Positions 51,488-60,612 of a stretch of 64,000 nt of DNA are shown one piece after another (position 1 is the stretch's first letter; every line of letters starts with the position of its first letter). The position numbers and the translations under genes are program-made. The notes under the pieces are model-generated. The model saw nothing but the letters and a program-made list of their open reading frames with translations, was not told the origin of the DNA and made no database searches. This DNA comes from Chloroflexota bacterium (GTDB lineage: Bacteria > Chloroflexota > Anaerolineae > Aggregatilineales > Phototrophicaceae). Location of the stretch: contig WTGF01000053.1 of assembly GCA_011525385.1 (NCBI GenBank), positions 26,953-90,952 of the forward strand, read 5' to 3'.

Positions 51488-51995
51488 GTCCTAGGATTCC
51501 TTTGATGCGCTTCAATCGAACAGACTGATCCTGATCGAGGCGCTTGCCGGACTCGCTTATAGTCAGGCTGTGCACAATCATCAAGACACCCTGGTCCTCC
51601 TTTTCTTCGAAATCGACGACGAGTTCGCCGGGCGTGATCGTGATTCCGTGGGCGCTGACGGCGGATATCAGCGCGCTTTTGCTTTCGTCCTGGGTCTTGA
51701 CCCGTGTGATGCCCGGGTCAATTGGCAGGGTCGGTGAGATTATGATGCGCGCGACTTGTACGCCGGATACCAATACCTCTTTTGACAAGAAAAGCACATA
51801 AGCAAACAGATTATAGAGTTGTAAGACGGCATTTTTCAGGTTGACGCTGTCGCCCTTTAGCCCGGTAGCCGTCAAAACTACCACGCTAAAGATATAGCCC
51901 AGGAGAAAGTTGCCGGGTGTGGGCTGTGCGGTATAGATTGTCCAGCCGATCGACAGGGGTAATGCCAATACGATACGTTTCGCGATCGTGTTCAT
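51480..51995 (-). CDS. mrpE: Mrp antiporter subunit E
   Basis: 171 residues. Two or three N-terminal membrane helices, then the amphipathic domain typical of MrpE (RIIISPTLPIDPGITRVKT, SALISAVSAHGITITPGELVVD, LMIVHSLTI). Start and stop both overlap neighbours. Part of the antiporter's assembly or stability module in studied systems. Confidence 0.9.
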   Translation of the reverse strand: MNTIAKRIVLALPLSIGWTIYTAQPTPGNFLLGYIFSVVVLTATGLKGDSVNLKNAVLQLYNLFAYVLFLSKEVLVSGVQVARIIISPTLPIDPGITRVKTQDESKSALISAVSAHGITITPGELVVDFEEKEDQGVLMIVHSLTISESGKRLDQDQSVRLKRIKGILGHD

Positions 51996-53500
51996 GGTCC
52001 CTCCAGGCGTAGGTTAACCGCGGAAATATAGGTATTGGGATCTCCTATCTCGCGCACAGTTTCGGTAACCAGTTGAAGAAGCGGTTCTGCCAAGACGATT
52101 CCCAGGATCAAACAGATGGAGATCAGAAGCATGGGAGCCAACAGACTGTCGCCCGCCTCTTTTGTGGGCGTGGTTTCCGGTATTGGCGCGCGCTGAAAGA
52201 TATGTTGCCAAGCTCGGACCATGTAAATCAGCGTGAGTATCCCCGCGCTGACCAACAGGATCAAGTTCACCCAATCTTGTTGAGCGACGCCACCGCGTAT
52301 CAGCGCCAGCTTGCTAATGAAGCCATTGAGCGGGGGGACACCCGCCAGCGACAAACCGCCAACAAGCACCAGCCAGCCTGCCAGTGGCGGCAACTTATGC
52401 CCGATTCCGACGATACTGGCGAAGTTCGCCGTCTTGACTTTGGTGTAACTGGCGACGACGCCCATGAGCATCAGAAGCGAGGACTTGATAAAAGCATGAT
52501 TGAAAGCATATACAATTGCGCCGATCATCGCCAGCGTATTGCCCCATCCAATGCCTACCAGGATGAATCCGATCTGGGCGAAGGTCGAGTAAGCGAGCAT
52601 TCTCTTGGCATTATATGTGCGCAGCGCGCCGAGACTTCCAAAGATGACACCAATGATGCCCAGCAAGGCTAGCCAGCGTTGGAGCAATGGCGCCTCGACA
52701 ATGAAAAGCAGCGTAACCAGACGGATGATCCCGTAGACGCCAACCTTTACAACGATCGACGACAGCATGGCGCTGACGGGCGTCGGCGCGGTTGTATGAA
52801 AGTCCGGCTGCCAAAAATGGAATGGAAAGACCGCGCTCTTGAGCAAAAAAGCGCAAAGCAGCATCAAGGCCGATGCCGGCGCCAGAAACGGCCGCTCGCC
52901 GGTTAAGAGGATCCTCGCCATATCGGCCATGTTGAGGGTACCCAGCGCCGCGTACATGGCCGCAATCCCCAGCAGCAGAAAAAGTGTTCCCATCGAGCTA
53001 ATGAGGATGTACTTCAGTGCTGCTTCCAGACCGAATTGGTCGTCAGAAATTGCTGTCAGCGACACCGAAGCCAGCACCATCAATTCCATGAAGACAAACA
53101 ATGTGAAAAGATCACCCGTCAACATTGCGCCGACGAGACCCACTTCCATGAGCAGGAATAAGGGCACAAAGGCCGGATAAGTCATGCATCTGTCATGGCT
53201 GTGCAAGGTATAGAGCATGCCGCCAATCATGATCGTCGTGACCATGAAGGCAAAGAGCCCGCCCAAACTATCCGCGACCAAGACGATGCCGTAGGGTGGC
53301 GGCCAGTTGCCTAGTTCGTAGGTTTGTACGCCTGTCTGGTGTACCTGCAGCAACACACGCGTGCTGAAGATCCAGGCTACGATACTGGAAATCAAGCCTA
53401 CAAGGCGCTGCGCATGGTTGTTCTTCGCAAAGAGCAGAGCGACTACCGCGCCCGCAAGCGGCGCGACCAGCGTACCCAGGACAAAAATGTTTTCACCCAT
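51992..53500 (-). CDS. mrpD: Mrp antiporter subunit D
   Basis: 502 residues with about 14 membrane helices, related to complex I NuoM/NuoN. Family features include FVFMELMVLASVSLTAIS, KSAVFPFHFWQPDFHTTAPTPVSAMLSS and MLAYSTFAQIGFILVG, which hold the Glu and Lys residues of the proton path. It forms one of two antiporter-like channels with MrpA. The 53-base gap to mrpC is the largest in the operon. Confidence 0.92.
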   Translation of the reverse strand: MGENIFVLGTLVAPLAGAVVALLFAKNNHAQRLVGLISSIVAWIFSTRVLLQVHQTGVQTYELGNWPPPYGIVLVADSLGGLFAFMVTTIMIGGMLYTLHSHDRCMTYPAFVPLFLLMEVGLVGAMLTGDLFTLFVFMELMVLASVSLTAISDDQFGLEAALKYILISSMGTLFLLLGIAAMYAALGTLNMADMARILLTGERPFLAPASALMLLCAFLLKSAVFPFHFWQPDFHTTAPTPVSAMLSSIVVKVGVYGIIRLVTLLFIVEAPLLQRWLALLGIIGVIFGSLGALRTYNAKRMLAYSTFAQIGFILVGIGWGNTLAMIGAIVYAFNHAFIKSSLLMLMGVVASYTKVKTANFASIVGIGHKLPPLAGWLVLVGGLSLAGVPPLNGFISKLALIRGGVAQQDWVNLILLVSAGILTLIYMVRAWQHIFQRAPIPETTPTKEAGDSLLAPMLLISICLILGIVLAEPLLQLVTETVREIGDPNTYISAVNLRLEGP

Positions 53501-53553
53501 ATGCAGTAGACATTCTCATGTTTCGGCTATTTCAGCCTGATTCATTCAATGCA

Positions 53554-53898
53554 TCAGTGCTTCAGGTTATTCACGGCGTTCGAATCCACGGTTCCGTAGC
53601 GCAGCGAAATGATATTGACCAAACCCAGCACCAGCGAAAAACTGCCGAAACTGACCACAATGGCGGTCAATATCAGCGCTTGAATCAATGGATCGCTGGT
53701 CTGGCGTCCCGCTTCTACGTTGCTGACAAATGGCGCGTATTCGCCATCAAAGGCGCTGACAGCGACGAAGAACAAGTTAATGGCGGAGAACAGTATCGCG
53801 AAGCCGATTGCCGCCTTGATTAGATCTCGTCGCAGCAATTGAAACACGCCGATTCCAAAGAGCATTCCTATAGCAAGCGCAAACATAAATTCGATCAT
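53554..53898 (-). CDS. mrpC: Mrp antiporter subunit C
   Basis: 114 residues, three helices, related to NuoK. Diagnostic block DPLIQALILTAIVVSFGSFSL, with a Gly-rich first helix (IGMLFGIGVFQLLRRDLIKAAIGF). It follows mrpA by 12 bases and precedes mrpD. Membrane-embedded link between the two large channel subunits. Confidence 0.92.
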   Translation of the reverse strand: MIEFMFALAIGMLFGIGVFQLLRRDLIKAAIGFAILFSAINLFFVAVSAFDGEYAPFVSNVEAGRQTSDPLIQALILTAIVVSFGSFSLVLGLVNIISLRYGTVDSNAVNNLKH

Positions 53899-53910
53899 TG
53901 CCGTTGCCTC

Positions 53911-56808
53911 CTAGTCCTCTCCTAAAGGCTCTACTTCTTTGGGAAAAGCGATTGCCTCGATGATGATGCCCAGCCCGCCCATCACCGTTAGAGCGATCGC
54001 AACTTCGAATACCAGCGAAGAATTCACATGTAAGCCGAAGGAAGCAACGACGTCGTATAGCCCCAGCGCCTTGTCAAATTGAACATGCCCCATAAAGCCA
54101 CCCCCCAGCAATACAGGAAACAATGCGTTTAACAGGGCGATCAACAGCCCGAGGCGGCTAAAAAGCGCCGGGCGAAACCAAGGCAATTGTCGTTTCGCTT
54201 CGTGATAGCCGAGCACTACGTACCAAAGGGATATTGCTAGTCCGAAGGTCACGCCGGCGGTGAAGCCATCCCCCGGACCGCTGCCCCCATAGAGTATCTG
54301 CGCGATACCGATCAATATCGCGATCGGCAGAACAACCGTGGAAACGGAACGCGTAAATGGCGTAGACAGGTCCGTGGCGTCTTGAACGCCTTCGAAGACG
54401 TCGGCATCGAATTCATGGAGTCGCTCGACATTGTCGTTTCGCGGCGCCAGCGGTCCACTGCTTTTGCGCCCGCGAGCTAGCAGGGTAAGCACGCCGAGAG
54501 CAGCTGTTGTGAATACGGCGATTTCCAGCAAGGTATCGGTACCTCGGAAGTTGGCGACGATGGCGCCCACGACGTCATCGGTATTCACCGTCGGCGTATT
54601 CTCGAGGTGCCAGGCCGCGATACTGCTGCGTTCGGCTCTGTTTTGCAGGGCGATCAACGAGAATATAAATACTGCCAGACCGATGACGATGGAAATGCCG
54701 AGATCCCGCAGCAGTCCGAAGTTGCGCTGGTGCCTGCCGACCCACAAATTGTTGATTACGTGGAAACGCGTCGACGTGCTTATCCGACCCAGCATGATGA
54801 TAATAAGCACGGTGACCATGGTTTCCACCAACAATTGGACCAGCGCCACATCAGGCGCGTGCTCTATCAAGAAAATAACGCCAATGGCATAACCGATGAC
54901 GCCGAAGGCGATGGCCGCCTTGACGTGTTCACGCACGGCGACCGTTAATATGCCGGCGGCAACGGCCAATATGAGCATGAAGATTTTTGCCAGGTCGATA
55001 ATCGTCACGGACAGGTCGGATGGAAACAATGACTTTCCCGCCGTTACCGTGGTCAGCGTTCCCGAAGCGATTAAGACCGCCGAAACCGTCCCAAGAATAA
55101 TCACCAGATAGTATCGGACGTATCCCGATTGACTGTGCAGAATGTTTTCTCCGGCCCAGTCGATGTACGCGATCATTTCGCGGTAGACCCTGTCGCCGGA
55201 CAAGGGGAATCCAATGATCTTGATCAGAGGCTTGCGCAGAATAAATAGCGCGAAGCCCGTCGCCAAGATCGCCACGCTCAGCCAAAACACGTCATTAAAT
55301 CCTGCAAAGACATGGAGTTCAAACTCTTTTGGCACCGCCAATTCCAATAGCGGAACGATGACCGGTTCCACTAAAACGCCCAAGAGCAGTGATCCCAAAG
55401 ACAAAATGACAGGTCCCAACCGAATCGGAGACGGGGGCTGATGAAAATGGATTTCCCCCTCCGCTGGCTTCCAGAACAGGTCATAGACGAGCATATATGC
55501 GGCCAGTGCCGTGAATACCGAGCTCGCCATCACCACACCCAGAATCAGAATTGTCTGAGGCTCGCTATAATGCAGCATGGCTTCCAATAGCGTTTCCTTG
55601 GCAACGAAACCCAGCAGGAAAGGTATTCCTGCCATCGAAAGCGCCGAGATAATGGTGACCACGAACATAACGGGCATCTGTCTATACAGCCCGCCCAAGC
55701 GATCGATCATCCGCGTGCCAGTGGCGTGATCGATGGTTCCCGCCACCAGGAACAGTGCCGACTTGTAGAGCGCATGCGCAATTATCCCGAGGAATGCGGC
55801 TTTAAGGCCGTTTTGACCGGGCAAGCCGATCATGGCGACGATGGCCCCAAGTTTGCTTACGGTCGAGTATGCCAGCAGGCCTTTGAGATCGCGCTGTTTT
55901 ATCGCGAATACCGACCCGATCAACATTGTTGCCAGACCAAAAACAAGCAAAAGTTCCGACCAAAGCGCGTTCTTGTACATCACCGGCGACAATCGAGCGA
56001 ACAGGAAAATACCGGCTTTTACCATGGTTGCGCTGTGCAAATAAGCGCTCGCCGGAGTGGGTGCGCTCATGGCGCCGGGCAGCCAAAAGTGGAAGGGAAA
56101 CTGGGCGCTCTTGGTTAAGCCGCCCAGCAAAATCAGAACTGTGAAAATCGGGAACCATTCGTGTTTGTGTAGATCCTCCGTCTGCAAGATCTCGCTGATG
56201 TCCGCGACAAAGTGGATGCCTTCTTCGGGATAAAGTATTTGACCGCAAGCCACACCCATAATGACCAATCCAATGATCAGCGCGAGCGCGCCCGCGCCGG
56301 TAACAAACAGCGCTTTGAAAGCCCCCGCGCGGGCCTCTGCGCTTTGTCTGCCTGTGAAGCCGATCAGCATAAACGAGGTGACGCTTGTCAATTCCCAGGC
56401 GACGAAAGTCAACAATACGTTGCCCGACAGCACGACCAAAAGCATGGAGCCGGCAAAGGCGAGCAACCAGGTGATGAAACGGTTGTGTTCGGCTGCATCG
56501 TCGAAATAGTAGCCGGCGTAAAGGAATATGAGAGCGCCGACGCCCGTCACGATTAAGGCAAATATCGTTGCCAGGCCGTCGACATAAAAGTTGAGACCAA
56601 TGCCCAGGGAAGGGATCCAATCTGTCCCATATACGATGACATTTTCGTCTTGCAGGCGCGGGACAGTCAGCAGGACTGCGACGAACATGCCAGCCATTGC
56701 GACGGTAGAAATGACAGTTTGGGCTAACTTGGAAAGATCCTTAAAGGGAGCTATGACCAGCAAGAGAGCCAGCAAAAACGGTGTAGCGGTGACCAGTGCA
56801 AAATCCAT
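53911..56808 (-). CDS. mrpA: Fused Mrp antiporter subunits A and B
   Basis: 965 residues, longer than MrpA alone (about 780-800). The N-terminal NuoL-like part carries FVAWELTSVTSFMLIGFTGRQ, KSAQFPFHFWLPGAMSAPTPASAYLHSATMVKAG and LLAYSTVSKLGAIVAMIG. Additional helices with DUF4040/MbhD-E-like features follow (about 580-770). The last 150 residues are a MrpB domain (FTRSVSTVVLPIAILIGIAQILYGGSGPGDGF), normally a separate gene. First gene of mrpA(B)CDEFG. Antiport supports ion and pH homeostasis. The fusion explains the missing separate mrpB. No strong promoter is obvious. Confidence 0.92.
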   Translation of the reverse strand: MDFALVTATPFLLALLLVIAPFKDLSKLAQTVISTVAMAGMFVAVLLTVPRLQDENVIVYGTDWIPSLGIGLNFYVDGLATIFALIVTGVGALIFLYAGYYFDDAAEHNRFITWLLAFAGSMLLVVLSGNVLLTFVAWELTSVTSFMLIGFTGRQSAEARAGAFKALFVTGAGALALIIGLVIMGVACGQILYPEEGIHFVADISEILQTEDLHKHEWFPIFTVLILLGGLTKSAQFPFHFWLPGAMSAPTPASAYLHSATMVKAGIFLFARLSPVMYKNALWSELLLVFGLATMLIGSVFAIKQRDLKGLLAYSTVSKLGAIVAMIGLPGQNGLKAAFLGIIAHALYKSALFLVAGTIDHATGTRMIDRLGGLYRQMPVMFVVTIISALSMAGIPFLLGFVAKETLLEAMLHYSEPQTILILGVVMASSVFTALAAYMLVYDLFWKPAEGEIHFHQPPSPIRLGPVILSLGSLLLGVLVEPVIVPLLELAVPKEFELHVFAGFNDVFWLSVAILATGFALFILRKPLIKIIGFPLSGDRVYREMIAYIDWAGENILHSQSGYVRYYLVIILGTVSAVLIASGTLTTVTAGKSLFPSDLSVTIIDLAKIFMLILAVAAGILTVAVREHVKAAIAFGVIGYAIGVIFLIEHAPDVALVQLLVETMVTVLIIIMLGRISTSTRFHVINNLWVGRHQRNFGLLRDLGISIVIGLAVFIFSLIALQNRAERSSIAAWHLENTPTVNTDDVVGAIVANFRGTDTLLEIAVFTTAALGVLTLLARGRKSSGPLAPRNDNVERLHEFDADVFEGVQDATDLSTPFTRSVSTVVLPIAILIGIAQILYGGSGPGDGFTAGVTFGLAISLWYVVLGYHEAKRQLPWFRPALFSRLGLLIALLNALFPVLLGGGFMGHVQFDKALGLYDVVASFGLHVNSSLVFEVAIALTVMGGLGIIIEAIAFPKEVEPLGED

Positions 56809-57090
56809 TGACGGGCATACTCTAAGAATTTGAATTGAAACAAGCCGTGGCGCGCCAACACCATTATCTCACACTTGCGCCAGGTTGGGTCCAGCCAGAC
56901 AAAACAAGCAATTGAACATTCTGCTGCGTTATTGTCGTATGTTAGTCACCGCCTTGGTTAAAAGCAGCAAAATAAGCCTAATAGGTCCGGAAGAGAATCC
57001 AATGGTGATTTCAGCTAAGCGCCTTATGTCGCTTTGTGTTGAATTGGAACAAAGGCGCTTTTAGCTGCTTCAGCTTGGTCGATCTCTTTT
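56809..57090. other. Intergenic region upstream of the mrp operon
   Basis: About 280 bases before repeat R6. On the minus strand TGTGAGATAATGG contains a possible GATAAT -10 for mrpA, but no good -35. No ORF or repeat is seen otherwise. Confidence 0.4.
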
Positions 57091-57182
57091 CTAACAAACC
57101 GCGATTTTCGGTAGCCGAGCAGGTTTATTATTTTCTGTGAGCGCGGTAGCCTAAATTCGCCGGTTAGGCGCCGAGCGGCTCT
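57091..57182 (-). repeat. Dispersed repeat R, copy R6 (reverse, second subtype)
   Basis: The minus strand begins GAGCCGCTCGGCGCCTAACC directly after the etfA stop codon. The hairpin region reads CTGC-TCGGCTACC-GAAA, partly decayed. GGCTACCG occurs twice. It faces R7 in inverted orientation across etfBA. Confidence 0.8.
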
Positions 57183-58219
57183 TACGAACCCAGCTTGCGC
57201 TGCAGCGCTGCGGTCAACGCAGGAACAACGTCATAAAGATCGCCAACAATTCCGTAACGCGCAAGTCTGAAGATTGGCGCTTGGGCGTCTTTGTTGATCG
57301 CCACGATTATTTTGCTGCCGCGCATACCCGCCTGGTGCTGTATCGCGCCGCTTATCCCGCAGGCGATGTATAGATCGGGATTGACAACTTTGCCCGTCTG
57401 CCCGACCTGGTGTTCATAGGGAATATATCCCGCGTCAACCGCAGCCCTGCTTGCGCCCACAGCGGCGCCCAGGACCGCCGCCAAGGGACGCAAGGTATTT
57501 TCAAAGCCGTCTTTGGCTTTCCATACATTGGGATCGACAGGGTCTTGGTCGGACGGAACTTGTTTGGGATTATTCGCCATGCCGCGGCCTCCGCTGACAA
57601 TTATTGCCGCGTCCGTCAAATTCACGTCCTCAGCACTGTCCGTAAAGGACTCCGCTTCAACGGTTATGTCTTTCATGGTCAAGGCGGTCTGGATTTCCGC
57701 AAGGCTGACAGTGGCATTGGCGTCTTTCGGCGGCGCCTGAAATGCCCGACCTCGGACCGTTATGTAAGTCGTAGTACTGTTTGATGTCATTTCCATCGAG
57801 ACTTTGCCGGCATACGCGGGTCGGGTAGCTATAATCCTGCCCTTGTCCAGTCGCAGGTCCGTGGCGTCTGCAATAAGCCCGCTTTCGGTATCAACTGCGC
57901 TGCTCGCGAGCAGTTCGCGGCCGCGGCTGCTGGCGACAGCCAGAACGAAGGCCGGTTGATGCTGTTTGACCAAATCCGTCATCAGCTGCGCGTAAGCTTC
58001 GAGCCGATACTCATTCACCACTTCCTCGTTACAAATGTAAGCATTTGCCGCGCCGAAGTGGCCAGCCTCCGTAGCGATTGCGCGCGCATTTTCTCCAAAT
58101 ACAAGGGCGGTAACGTCGCTTCCCAGATTTTCAGCGAGCGCTGTGGCCGCGGCGAGCGCTTCCCAGCTGGAGGGATTCGCGCGACCGAAGAAGGACTCTA
58201 TCCAGACATAAACGCTCAC
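57182..58219 (-). CDS. etfA: Electron transfer flavoprotein alpha subunit
   Basis: 345 residues from the GTG at 58219, which overlaps the etfB stop (GTGA) and has GGAG upstream. The track's longer start runs into etfB. N-terminal half: domain I. C-terminal FAD domain: DAAIIVSGGRGMANN, AAVLGAAVGASRAAVDAGYIPYEHQVGQTGKVVNPDLYIACGISGAIQHQAGM, and IVAINKDAQAPIFRLARYGIVGDL. With EtfB it carries electrons from acyl-CoA and similar dehydrogenases to the quinone pool. No ETF-quinone oxidoreductase gene is nearby. Repeat R6 abuts the stop codon. Confidence 0.93.
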   Translation of the reverse strand: MSVYVWIESFFGRANPSSWEALAAATALAENLGSDVTALVFGENARAIATEAGHFGAANAYICNEEVVNEYRLEAYAQLMTDLVKQHQPAFVLAVASSRGRELLASSAVDTESGLIADATDLRLDKGRIIATRPAYAGKVSMEMTSNSTTTYITVRGRAFQAPPKDANATVSLAEIQTALTMKDITVEAESFTDSAEDVNLTDAAIIVSGGRGMANNPKQVPSDQDPVDPNVWKAKDGFENTLRPLAAVLGAAVGASRAAVDAGYIPYEHQVGQTGKVVNPDLYIACGISGAIQHQAGMRGSKIIVAINKDAQAPIFRLARYGIVGDLYDVVPALTAALQRKLGS

Positions 58220-58998
58220 AGCACTTTCTCCTCGAACAAGCGCTCGGCAAGTATAGCCGCTTTTTCCGCCGAGTCCTTTCCAGTGATTATTTCCGTAGCG
58301 ACGTCGCGAACCGGTGGATTGTGATAAGCCAGGACGGCCGTGGCGGCAACTGGCAACTCTACCCCCATATCCGCCGCCGACCACACCGGTATCTGCGCTT
58401 TTGCCGCTTTGCGTATACCCAAAAAGTTCGGATAACGCGGTTCGTTTATGCCCTTCATCACCGATATGACCGCGGGAAGCCTGGCCGACAAGACGCGCTT
58501 GCCCTGTTCAAGCATTTGCTCGACGCGAATCGTTCCCGTATCCGCATCGAGGGAGATGATATTGGAAACATAACTCAGCATCGTCCAACCAAGGCGCCTG
58601 GCTAATTGATAGCTATGTTGATCCGTAGCGACATCAACGCTCTCCTTGCCGAAGATGACCAATTCCACATTGCCGAGTTCCTTAATGGCGCCGGCCGCCA
58701 GCGCAGACCAGGTCAAGCTATCGCGAATATCCGCACCTGGCTCGTCAATTCGAAGGGCGTTTGTTATGCCCATCGCAATGCTGTGTTTGAGGGCGTCGTC
58801 ATGTATGTCGGGTCCGATAGCGATGACAGTTGCCTCGCCAGCGGAGCTTTTGGCCTGGACGATGGCTTCTTCCAGGGAGTATTCATCCCAGGGGTTCACC
58901 ACGCTGGCCACGTCGCCCCAGGTGACCTGGCCCTCTTCATCCACCCAGACTTTTGCGGCTGTATCCGGTGTGCTGCGCGTAAAACTTACGACATGCAT
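58216..58998 (-). CDS. etfB: Electron transfer flavoprotein beta subunit
   Basis: 260 residues. Family blocks: VNPWDEYSLEEAIVQAK, ALRIDEP, FGKESVDVATDQHSYQLARRLGWTMLSYV and LPAVISVMKGINEPRYPNFLGIRKA. The AMP-binding region lies in the first half. It precedes etfA, with overlapping stop and start, so the two are made in equal amounts. AGGAGG lies ahead of the ATG, and repeat R7 begins 18 bases upstream. Confidence 0.93.
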   Translation of the reverse strand: MHVVSFTRSTPDTAAKVWVDEEGQVTWGDVASVVNPWDEYSLEEAIVQAKSSAGEATVIAIGPDIHDDALKHSIAMGITNALRIDEPGADIRDSLTWSALAAGAIKELGNVELVIFGKESVDVATDQHSYQLARRLGWTMLSYVSNIISLDADTGTIRVEQMLEQGKRVLSARLPAVISVMKGINEPRYPNFLGIRKAAKAQIPVWSAADMGVELPVAATAVLAYHNPPVRDVATEIITGKDSAEKAAILAERLFEEKVL

Positions 58999-59016
58999 CT
59001 TTAGCTTCCTCCTGCC

Positions 59017-59110
59017 ACAGTCGCTCGGCGCGTAAACGGCGAAATTGGGCTACCGCGCCCACAGAAAATAACAAGGCTGCTCGGCTACCGCAGATCGTGA
59101 TTTATTAAAA
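59017..59110 (+). repeat. Dispersed repeat R, copy R7 (forward, second subtype)
   Basis: Begins ACAGTCGCTCGGCGCGTAAA. Hairpin CTGC-TCGGCTACC-GCAG; relative to R5 the outer pair is C-G in place of T-A. GGCTACCGC occurs twice. Its CAGTCGCTCGG end faces etfB, mirroring R6. Confidence 0.82.
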
Positions 59111-59153
59111 AAGACGTTAAAGAATCCATTCTACATGGTATCGCTTGTCGAAT

Positions 59154-59771
59154 CTAATTCGAATTGACCCCTCCTGCGACTATGAAAGGCTTGAGCCCCC
59201 TAACATCGTGGCATGCCTTGCCGTCGGGCAGAATTGTCGATTGATCCACCTTGATGCTATAAGTGGCGCAGGCGGTCATGACCGCCCGGGACAGATCGGC
59301 TCCGCGAAGATCGGTCTCCCAGAGGTTGGCCGAGCTGAGATTTGCAGAGACGAGCAGCACACCGCGTAAATCGGCGCGCGCCAGGTTGGCGGATTGGAGG
59401 TTTGCGCCCGACATATCGGCCCCTTCAAGCTGCGCCTCCCGCAAACTCGCTTCGCTCAAATCCGCTTCTTTCAAGCAGGCTTTGCGCAGGTCGGAATAAC
59501 CGAAGTAGGCGCCGCGCAAGTTGGCGCCAGCGAAGTTGGCCTTTGACAGCAGGCAGGACGAAAGTGTGACGCCGTTTAGCTTCGCAAGCGACCAATCGAC
59601 TGAATTCAAGCTGCCGTCTTGATAGGCGAGACGTTCGCGCAGTGCATCAAGCATGGCTTGGGTTGCGGACCCGCTGCTGCCGCTTCGTATTTGATCAATG
59701 AGACGGTCCGTTGGCACGAACTTGTACCAGCGCAATTGTAAAGATTGTCGAAGGCGATTGATCATGGGCAT
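59154..59771 (-). CDS. Pentapeptide-repeat protein
   Basis: 205 residues. A 60-residue N-terminal part without repeats is followed by about 20 units of the A(D/N)LXX type, for example ANFAGANLRGAYFGYSDLRKA and ADLSEASLREAQLEGADMSGA. The repeats fold as a square right-handed beta-helix. Functions in the family range from gyrase protection (Qnr/MfpA) to scaffolding. The N-terminal extension argues against a simple Qnr. A short upstream ORF of 42 codons lies on the same strand. Confidence 0.85.
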   Translation of the reverse strand: MPMINRLRQSLQLRWYKFVPTDRLIDQIRSGSSGSATQAMLDALRERLAYQDGSLNSVDWSLAKLNGVTLSSCLLSKANFAGANLRGAYFGYSDLRKACLKEADLSEASLREAQLEGADMSGANLQSANLARADLRGVLLVSANLSSANLWETDLRGADLSRAVMTACATYSIKVDQSTILPDGKACHDVRGLKPFIVAGGVNSN

Positions 59772-60078
59772 TTTGGACTTCGATGACGAAGATTTGGCCG
59801 AGTCATCTTAGTGCCGTACCCAGTCTTCGACAAGATCAACTTGCGCTGTCGCGCGCGGAGCGTTTGAGATAGCTGAGTTTGACAGGATGAGCGGAGTTAT
59901 TGTTGAGGCGAAAGCGGTCAGTTCACAAGATTGCATCGTGAAGGCCTTCTCGCTTTGGTGACTATGATTAGCGTCGGAAAACAATTTTTGTCGCAATATA
60001 CCATGCTACCGCGCCGGTTGACTGGTTATGCTAGAAGTTCATGGCATCGCGCTGTACAGCTATTGAAGAGCAAAGCCC
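59772..60078. other. 307-base gap between the pentapeptide and GNAT genes
   Basis: A divergent gap. A TTGACT at about 60019 could be a -35 for the GNAT gene, but no good -10 is placed. It also contains a possible 42-codon leftward ORF, listed separately. Confidence 0.4.
59808..59936 (-). CDS. Possible small protein of 42 residues
   Basis: ATG at 59936 with AAGG eight bases upstream. The product begins MQSCELTAFASTITPLIL and ends VEDWVRH. It has a hydrophobic, Ser/Thr-rich middle and one cysteine. It lies upstream of the pentapeptide-repeat gene on the same strand. I recognise no family, and it could be chance. Confidence 0.2.
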   Translation of the reverse strand: MQSCELTAFASTITPLILSNSAISNAPRATAQVDLVEDWVRH

Positions 60079-60612
60079 ATGGAGCTAGCCGCTAAACGGG
60101 CCCAGACGCTGGTCACTACTTACCTCGAAATGACCAGCAGATCGGATTTTAGGCCCGCCTTTATCCGAGCTGCCGACATCGAAATCGTAAAGATGGAAAT
60201 GCCGGATCTAGGTTTCTACAAGTTTCTTTACCAGTCGGTCGGCGAGGAATGGGCTTGGCGCGACCGACTGCAAATGACAAATTCTGAACTTCGCGACATA
60301 TTGTCTTCAGAAAACACGCAGGTACATGTTCTGTACGTCAGCGGATCCCCGGCAGGATACGTGGAATTGTTTCGCCACGAAGACGGCTCGGTTGAAATTG
60401 CCTACTTCGGACTGCGAGGCGACTACATGGGACGCGGGCTGGGCAAACACCTTCTCAGCTACGGGGTTGCGCGGGCATGGGATATGTATGCAAGCCGTGT
60501 CTGGCTGCATACCTGCAACCTTGACGGTCCGCACGCCTTGGCGAATTACCAGAAACGCGGCTTTAAGATCTATAAAGTGGTGGAAGAACCGCTACCAGCG
60601 CTTTACGCTTGA
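60079..60612 (+). CDS. GNAT-family N-acetyltransferase
   Basis: 177 residues. The GNAT core lies in the second half: EIAYFGLRGDYMGRGLGKHLLSYGV (acetyl-CoA loop R-G-x-G), then LHTCNLDGPHALANYQKRGFKIYK. The N-terminal part would form the acceptor site; the acceptor is unknown. Its last ten bases overlap the convergent LLM gene. The start ATG has no strong ribosome-binding site. Confidence 0.83.
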   Translation: MELAAKRAQTLVTTYLEMTSRSDFRPAFIRAADIEIVKMEMPDLGFYKFLYQSVGEEWAWRDRLQMTNSELRDILSSENTQVHVLYVSGSPAGYVELFRHEDGSVEIAYFGLRGDYMGRGLGKHLLSYGVARAWDMYASRVWLHTCNLDGPHALANYQKRGFKIYKVVEEPLPALYA

